Shown one piece after another: positions 59,663 to 64,000 of a stretch of DNA of 64,000 nt. The DNA is taken from positions 62,001 to 126,000 of the forward strand of contig NZ_KK069989.1 in assembly GCF_000576425.1 (NCBI RefSeq), read 5' to 3'. This DNA comes from Brachybacterium phenoliresistens. Its GTDB lineage: Bacteria > Actinomycetota > Actinomycetes > Actinomycetales > Dermabacteraceae. The translations under genes were made by a program, and so were the position numbers. The notes below the pieces were generated by a model, which ran no database searches, had not been told where the DNA came from, and was given only the letters and a program-made list of their open reading frames with translations. The first letter of the stretch is position 1. Each line of letters opens with the position of its first letter.

Positions 59663-60859
59663 ATGGCGGAGCAGGACGTGCTGACGGACGCAGGAGAATC
59701 CCTGGAGCCCGACCAGCGGCTCGGTCGGCGTGGAGCGCTGCGGCTGATGGTCGCCGGGCTCTCGCTGATCGCCGTCTGCTACGGCTTCGCCCGGTTCGCG
59801 TACGGGCTGTTCGTCCCGGCCCTCCGCGATGAGTTCGCGCTCACCGCGGGGGCCGTCGGGATGATCGCCTCCGGCTCCTACGTCGCCTACTGCGCGGCGA
59901 TCATCGGCTCCACCCTTCTCACCCCCCGCCTCGGCGGGCGCGCCGTCGCCGTCGCCGCCGGCGTGATCGCGACCCTCGGGGTGCTCCTGGTGGCCCTCGC
60001 CCCGACGGCGGGCGTCCTCGCGGCCGGCGTGCTGATCGCCGGCTCGAGCACGGGGGCGGCCTCCCCGCCGCTGGCGCACGCCGTGGCCCACCGGGTCCCG
60101 GAGCGGGCACGCAACGGGACGCAGGCGGTCATCAACGCCGGCACGGGGGTCGGCGTCGCGGTCGCCGGGCCCATCGCGCTCCTCGCGCACGATCAGTGGC
60201 GGGCCGCCTGGATCGCCTTCGCCGTCCTCTGCGCGGTCGTCACCGTCGGTGTCGCCATCGCGGTCCCCGACGGGCCGCGCAGCCGCTCGGGCGATGCCCG
60301 CAGGGATCCGCTGCTACCGCGGCCGCTGCTGCCCCCGGGCAGCGGCCGGATGATCGCGGCGGCGGCGCTGACCGGCGCCTCGAGCGCCGCGATGTGGACC
60401 TTCGGCCGCGACGTGCTCGCCGGAGCCGGAGGGGTCGGCGCCTCCGCCTCGTCGCTCGCGTGGATCGTCCTGGGGGCCTGCGGCGTGGCCGGGGCCGCGG
60501 CCGGCGACCTGATCCGACGGTTCGGCATCCGGGCGAGCTGGTCGGCCCTGATGCTCGCCCTGGCGGCCTCGACGGTGGTCCTCGCGGCGCTCCCGGGCGT
60601 CCTGGCCGTGGCGCTGCTGGCCTCCGCCGTCTTCGGCGCCTCCTACATCGCCCTGAGCGGGCTGCTGCTGATCTGGGGGACCGAGGTCGATCCGCAGGCT
60701 CCTGCCGCCGGGGTGGGGCTCGCCTTCCTCCTCATCGCCGTCGGGCAGGCCGTGGGCGCACCCGTGGTCGGAGCCGTCTCCGACGGGACGAGCCCGGCCA
60801 TCGCCTTCGCCGCCGCGGCCGTCCTCGCCGTCCTCGGGGCCGGGATCCGCCCCCGATGA
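59663..60859 (+). CDS. MFS transporter, probable efflux
   Basis: 398 residues with about twelve hydrophobic segments. CYGFARFAYGLFVPALRDEF in helix 1 and SGSYVAYCAAIIGSTLLTPR after helix 2 resemble the YbfB/YjiJ-type MFS group. AGSSTGAASPPLAHAVAHRV and the amphipathic central loop (about 205-230) follow. With the divergent TetR gene it is presumably an inducible exporter; substrate unknown. ATG 59663 has GGAGCGGG upstream. Confidence 0.82.
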   Translation: MAEQDVLTDAGESLEPDQRLGRRGALRLMVAGLSLIAVCYGFARFAYGLFVPALRDEFALTAGAVGMIASGSYVAYCAAIIGSTLLTPRLGGRAVAVAAGVIATLGVLLVALAPTAGVLAAGVLIAGSSTGAASPPLAHAVAHRVPERARNGTQAVINAGTGVGVAVAGPIALLAHDQWRAAWIAFAVLCAVVTVGVAIAVPDGPRSRSGDARRDPLLPRPLLPPGSGRMIAAAALTGASSAAMWTFGRDVLAGAGGVGASASSLAWIVLGACGVAGAAAGDLIRRFGIRASWSALMLALAASTVVLAALPGVLAVALLASAVFGASYIALSGLLLIWGTEVDPQAPAAGVGLAFLLIAVGQAVGAPVVGAVSDGTSPAIAFAAAAVLAVLGAGIRPR

Positions 60860-60871
60860 CCGGCGGGGAGC

Positions 60872-61492
60872 CTAGCGGAGGATCCCCGCATCCCGCGCCG
60901 CGGCGACGGCGGCCGTGCGCGAGGAGACGCCCAGCTTGGTGAAGACATGCACCAGGTGCGACTTCACCGTGGCCTCGCTGATGTGGAGGCGGCGTGCGAT
61001 GTCGCTGTTCGACGCCCCATCGGCGACGAGCTGCAGCACCTCGGTCTCCCGGGCGCTGAGCCCGGGCCGCGGGGACCGCATCCGGGCGAGCAGCCGGCCG
61101 GCGATGGCCGGCGCGAGCGCCGTCTCGCCGCCGGCGGCGGCGCGCACCGCGGCGACGAGCTCGTCCGGGGGCGCGTCCTTGAGGAGATACCCGCTGGCGC
61201 CGGCCTCGACGGCGCCGAGGATGTCGGTGTCGGTGTCGTAGTTGGTGAGCACCAGCACCGCCGGCGCCCCCGGGAGGGCGCGGATGCGGCGCGTGGCGTC
61301 GGCACCGGTCTGCTCGGTGCCGAACTGCAGGTCCATCAGCACGACGTCGGGCTCGAGGTCGACGGCGCGGGCGACCGCGTCATCCGGGGTCGTGGCGTCC
61401 GCGACGACCTCCAGGTCGGCGGCGCTCGCGAGCATGGCGCGCAGCCCTGCCCGCACCACGGGATGGTCGTCGGCCAGCACGATCCGGATCAT
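60872..61492 (-). CDS. NarL/LuxR-type response regulator
   Basis: 206 residues. Receiver domain with D8/D9, phospho-acceptor D54 (VVLMDLQFG) and the conserved Lys in [13 protein letters not shown]-terminal LuxR-type helix-turn-helix [20 protein letters not shown] and [20 protein letters not shown]. Its ATG overlaps the histidine kinase stop by four bases. The obvious targets are the FtsX/ABC genes starting divergently at 62836. Confidence 0.94.
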   Translation of the reverse strand: MIRIVLADDHPVVRAGLRAMLASAADLEVVADATTPDDAVARAVDLEPDVVLMDLQFGTEQTGADATRRIRALPGAPAVLVLTNYDTDTDILGAVEAGASGYLLKDAPPDELVAAVRAAAGGETALAPAIAGRLLARMRSPRPGLSARETEVLQLVADGASNSDIARRLHISEATVKSHLVHVFTKLGVSSRTAAVAAARDAGILR

Positions 61493-62685
61493 GGACGGCT
61501 CCCCGGCCCGGGCCGGCGGGGCAGCCGGACGGTCACGGTCGACCCTCGCCCCGGAGCCGAGGCGATGTCGAGGCTGCCGTCGAGCTGCTCGACGCGCTCC
61601 CGCATGGCCTGGAGCCCGAAGGAGCCCGCCTCGTGGGAGTCGGACACGGCGGTGGCCACGTCGAATCCCTGCCCGTCGTCGCGCACCGTCAGCGTCGCCC
61701 CGTCCTCGTCGGCCGTCAGCTCCACGGCGACGTGCGTGGCCTTCGCGTGCCGGGCGACGTTGGACAGCGCGCCCTGGGCGATGCGCAGCAGCGCGGTCTG
61801 GGGCCCCATCGCCAGATCGACGTCCGCGGCGGAGACCTCGACCGGGACCGGGCCGCGGCGGGTGTGCTCCTCGCCGAGCCGTCGCAGCGCCGCCGCGAGG
61901 CCGTCGTCCAGACGTGCCGGGGTGAGCTCGCGGATGATCTGGCGGGTGTCGGCGAGGCTGTCGGCAGCGGTCTCGCGGGCCAGCGCCACATGCTCCGCAC
62001 CGGGACCGGAGATCTCGCGCTCCGCAGCGCGCAGGAGCATCTGGATGCTCGAGAGGCCCTGGGCGACGGTGTCGTGGATGTCGCGGGCCAGACGGGCACG
62101 CTCGGCCAGAGCCCCCTGCTGGCGCTCGGTCTCGGCGAGCTGCTGCCGGGTCCGCGTGAGCTCCGCGACCAGCTCCTCGCGCTCGGCGGCTTCCCGCCTC
62201 AGAGCTCTCGACGCGGCGCCGATGAGGAGCGCCACGGCGGCGGCGACCAGAGGGCCGACCACGCCGCCCACGCTGAAGCCGAGGTGGAGCCCGAGGGCGA
62301 GGATCGCGAAGCCTGCGGTGACGACCACGGCCGCGACGCCGCCGCGGCCGGGGATGACGTGGAGATACAGGAAGAACAGAGGGAAGACCAGGTAGGCGCC
62401 CTCGGGGCTGAGCCACACGAGCACGGCCCACAGGACCGTGAGGGCGGCAGCCCATGCGAGCACCGGAGCGCGAGGCGCCGAGCCGACGGCCCGCCCGGAT
62501 CGGGCCGCGCGCGCCCCCAGGAGATAGACCGCGACGAACGCGGCGCCGACGGCCAGCATCGCCGGCGCGTCCGGGGACTGCGTGGCGAGGGCGCGGCCGG
62601 CGGCGAAGGCCGTGAGTCCGATGAGGAGGACGTGCAGGCCGAGGCGGAGCCCGAGGAACACCGGAGCGAGGGTGGAATGCGGCAT
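61489..62685 (-). CDS. Sensor histidine kinase, HisKA_3 type
   Basis: 398 residues. About five hydrophobic segments in the first 160 residues, a coiled-coil linker, the dimerisation/phospho-acceptor motif [20 protein letters not shown] with H204, and the ATPase domain ending in VRDDGQGFD and [12 protein letters not shown]. There is almost no extracellular loop, so it probably senses membrane perturbation, as LiaS/DesK-like kinases do. Divergent from an ABC exporter, the usual arrangement for envelope-stress or antibiotic-resistance modules. Confidence 0.93.
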   Translation of the reverse strand: MPHSTLAPVFLGLRLGLHVLLIGLTAFAAGRALATQSPDAPAMLAVGAAFVAVYLLGARAARSGRAVGSAPRAPVLAWAAALTVLWAVLVWLSPEGAYLVFPLFFLYLHVIPGRGGVAAVVVTAGFAILALGLHLGFSVGGVVGPLVAAAVALLIGAASRALRREAAEREELVAELTRTRQQLAETERQQGALAERARLARDIHDTVAQGLSSIQMLLRAAEREISGPGAEHVALARETAADSLADTRQIIRELTPARLDDGLAAALRRLGEEHTRRGPVPVEVSAADVDLAMGPQTALLRIAQGALSNVARHAKATHVAVELTADEDGATLTVRDDGQGFDVATAVSDSHEAGSFGLQAMRERVEQLDGSLDIASAPGRGSTVTVRLPRRPGPGSRP

Positions 62686-62835
62686 GGCCGGCTCAGCCTA
62701 TGCCAGCCGCCCGCCCGCCCCATCCATCGAAAGTTCGATCGCCGGACCGCCGGTTCTGGCGATGCCGGGCCTCGCCCTCCGCCGCGAGAGTGGGGCAGGA
62801 GCCGGCACAGAGTGCGTCGGCGGAAAGGCATCATC

Positions 62836-63927
62836 GTGTTCGTCGCCTGGAGAGAGCTGCGGTACGCCCGCGGCCGGTTCCTCCTCATCGGGGCCGTCGT
62901 CGCCCTGATCACCCTGCTCGTCGGCTTCCTCTCGGGCCTCACCGGGGGCCTCGCCGCGCAGAACGTCTCCGCGGTCCTCCAGCTGCCCGGGGACCGGCTC
63001 GTGCTCCAGCAGCCCGGCACCGGTGAGCCCCGCTTCGCGACCTCCTCCCTCGGCGAGGACGTCGCGGCGGCGTGGGCCGAGGCGGACGGCGTGCGGTCCG
63101 TGACGCCCGTCGGGATCGTCCCGGCGCGGGCCTCGGCGGCAGGCTCCGACGACGCCTCCGGGGTGGCGCTGTTCGGACTCCCGCAGGACGCCTCGGGCAC
63201 GCCCTCCGGCTCGGTGCTCGCCCTCGCGCCCTCCCGCGACGACGAGGTCGGACTCTCCGCGGGGGCGGCCGAGGCCCTCGACGTCCGCACCGGCGACACG
63301 ATCACCGTCGCGGGGCACGACCTCACCGTCGTCGCGGCCGGGGAGGATCTCTGGTACAGCCACATGCCCGTGATCGCGATGACCCCCGCGGCATGGCGCG
63401 AGGCGAGCATGCGGCTCGGCGGCACGGGGGAGGCCACCGTCCTCGCCGTCACCGGCGATCCCGACTGGGAGGCGGTCGGGGCCGGCACCGGCACCGCCGC
63501 GAAGAGCCCGGCGTCCAGTCTGACCGCCCTCGAGGCGTTCCGGTCCGAGATCGGGTCGCTCGGGATGATGATCGCCATGCTCTTCGGCATCTCCGCCCTC
63601 GTCGTCGGCGCCTTCTTCACGGTCTGGACGATGCAGCGCGCCGGGGACGTCGCCGTGCTCAAGGCCATCGGCGCGAGCACCGGGTCCCTCGTGCGCGACT
63701 CCCTGGGCCAGGCGCTCCTCGTCCTCGCCGGCGGGATCGGCACGGGACTCCTCGCCGTCCTCGGACTGGGCACGCTGGCCGGCCGGGCGCTCCCGTTCGT
63801 CCTCAGCCCGCTGACCACCCTCGCCCCCGCCGCCGTGATGGCCGCGCTCGGGCTGTGCGGTGCGGCATCGGCCCTGCGCTCGATCACCCGCGCCGACCCG
63901 CTCACCGCCCTGGGGAGCACCCGATGA
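62836..63927 (+). CDS. FtsX-like ABC permease
   Basis: 363 residues. One N-terminal transmembrane helix (about 15-38), a MacB-type extracytoplasmic domain (about 40-230), then three helices with the FtsX signature FFTVWTMQRAGDVAVLKAIG. The last segment ends DPLTALGSTR. GTG 62836 has GGAAAGG upstream and gives the expected short cytoplasmic start VAWRELRYARGRF. It overlaps the next ATPase gene by four bases. Likely a target of the adjacent two-component system. Confidence 0.9.
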   Translation: MFVAWRELRYARGRFLLIGAVVALITLLVGFLSGLTGGLAAQNVSAVLQLPGDRLVLQQPGTGEPRFATSSLGEDVAAAWAEADGVRSVTPVGIVPARASAAGSDDASGVALFGLPQDASGTPSGSVLALAPSRDDEVGLSAGAAEALDVRTGDTITVAGHDLTVVAAGEDLWYSHMPVIAMTPAAWREASMRLGGTGEATVLAVTGDPDWEAVGAGTGTAAKSPASSLTALEAFRSEIGSLGMMIAMLFGISALVVGAFFTVWTMQRAGDVAVLKAIGASTGSLVRDSLGQALLVLAGGIGTGLLAVLGLGTLAGRALPFVLSPLTTLAPAAVMAALGLCGAASALRSITRADPLTALGSTR

Positions 63928-64000
63928 TCGCTCTGCAGGACGTCACCCTGACCTTCCCCGACGGCGCCGGGCGCATCACCGCCGTGGACCGTGCCAGCCT
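63924..64000 (+). CDS. ABC transporter ATP-binding protein, cut by window edge
   Basis: Only the first 25 codons are visible: MIALQDVTLTFPDGAGRITA followed by VDRAS, the first strands of a MacB/LolD-type ATPase. ATG 63924 overlaps the FtsX gene stop (ATGA). Function follows from the permease partner. Confidence 0.8.
   Translation, partial: MIALQDVTLTFPDGAGRITAVDRAS

Overview
The window is very GC-rich, with tightly packed genes, GTG/TTG starts, 4-base ATGA/GTGA overlaps and several apparently leaderless genes. It carries mycothiol conjugate amidase and actinobacterial families (DUF4307, DUF4245, PIN-PhoH). Together these point to a high-GC actinobacterium, probably a Micrococcales member of the Brachybacterium/Dermabacteraceae type; the genus is an inference from gene content. 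No rRNA, tRNA or CRISPR array was seen.

Layout. 1-2.4 kb: divergent rhamnose isomerase (cut by the window edge) and a sugar-type MFS transporter sharing two near-identical operators. 2.4-3.9 kb: an IS110-family element with a structured leader that may be its bridge RNA. 3.9-5.6 kb: an AbiEi/Vsr-like gene between 88-bp inverted repeats, then tandem repeats and a purine-rich tract. 5.6-12.2 kb: coaA, then glmS-acpS-alr-tsaE-tsaB-rimI (cell-wall precursors, ACP activation, t6A tRNA modification). 12.2-35.9 kb: ABC exporter, AI-2E/PerM transporter, greA, mca, hemolysin III, isoprenyl transferase, PhoH2, a MerR unit, fumC, a PfkB kinase, xseA/xseB, a VWA protein, rmuC and ychF.

35.9-47 kb is an accessory island of lower GC than its surroundings (clearest in the first gene). 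It begins exactly at the 3' end of ychF, and the last 27 bases of ychF recur in degenerate form five more times (about 40.8, 41.6, 43.1, 45.1 and 46.8 kb). The copies divide the island into five modules without a recombinase: (1) a 1400-residue Avs-like STAND NTPase with an N-terminal nuclease motif; (2) an M23-like peptidase without signal peptide; (3) a coupled higB-higA-comB-like operon; (4) a tautomerase/YHS protein, an MmyB-type regulator and a truncated hydrolase; (5) a small membrane protein and an orphan protein. I read this as serial site-specific insertion at ychF, i.e. a defence/accessory hotspot.

47-64 kb is accessory but host-like in composition: RibD-type reductases, an HxlR/aldo-keto pair, a DEAH helicase plus a decayed fragment of a second copy, a methyltransferase, AraC and TetR regulators beside small oxidoreductase or transporter genes with clear palindromic operators, a NarL-type two-component system and the start of an FtsX/ABC exporter.
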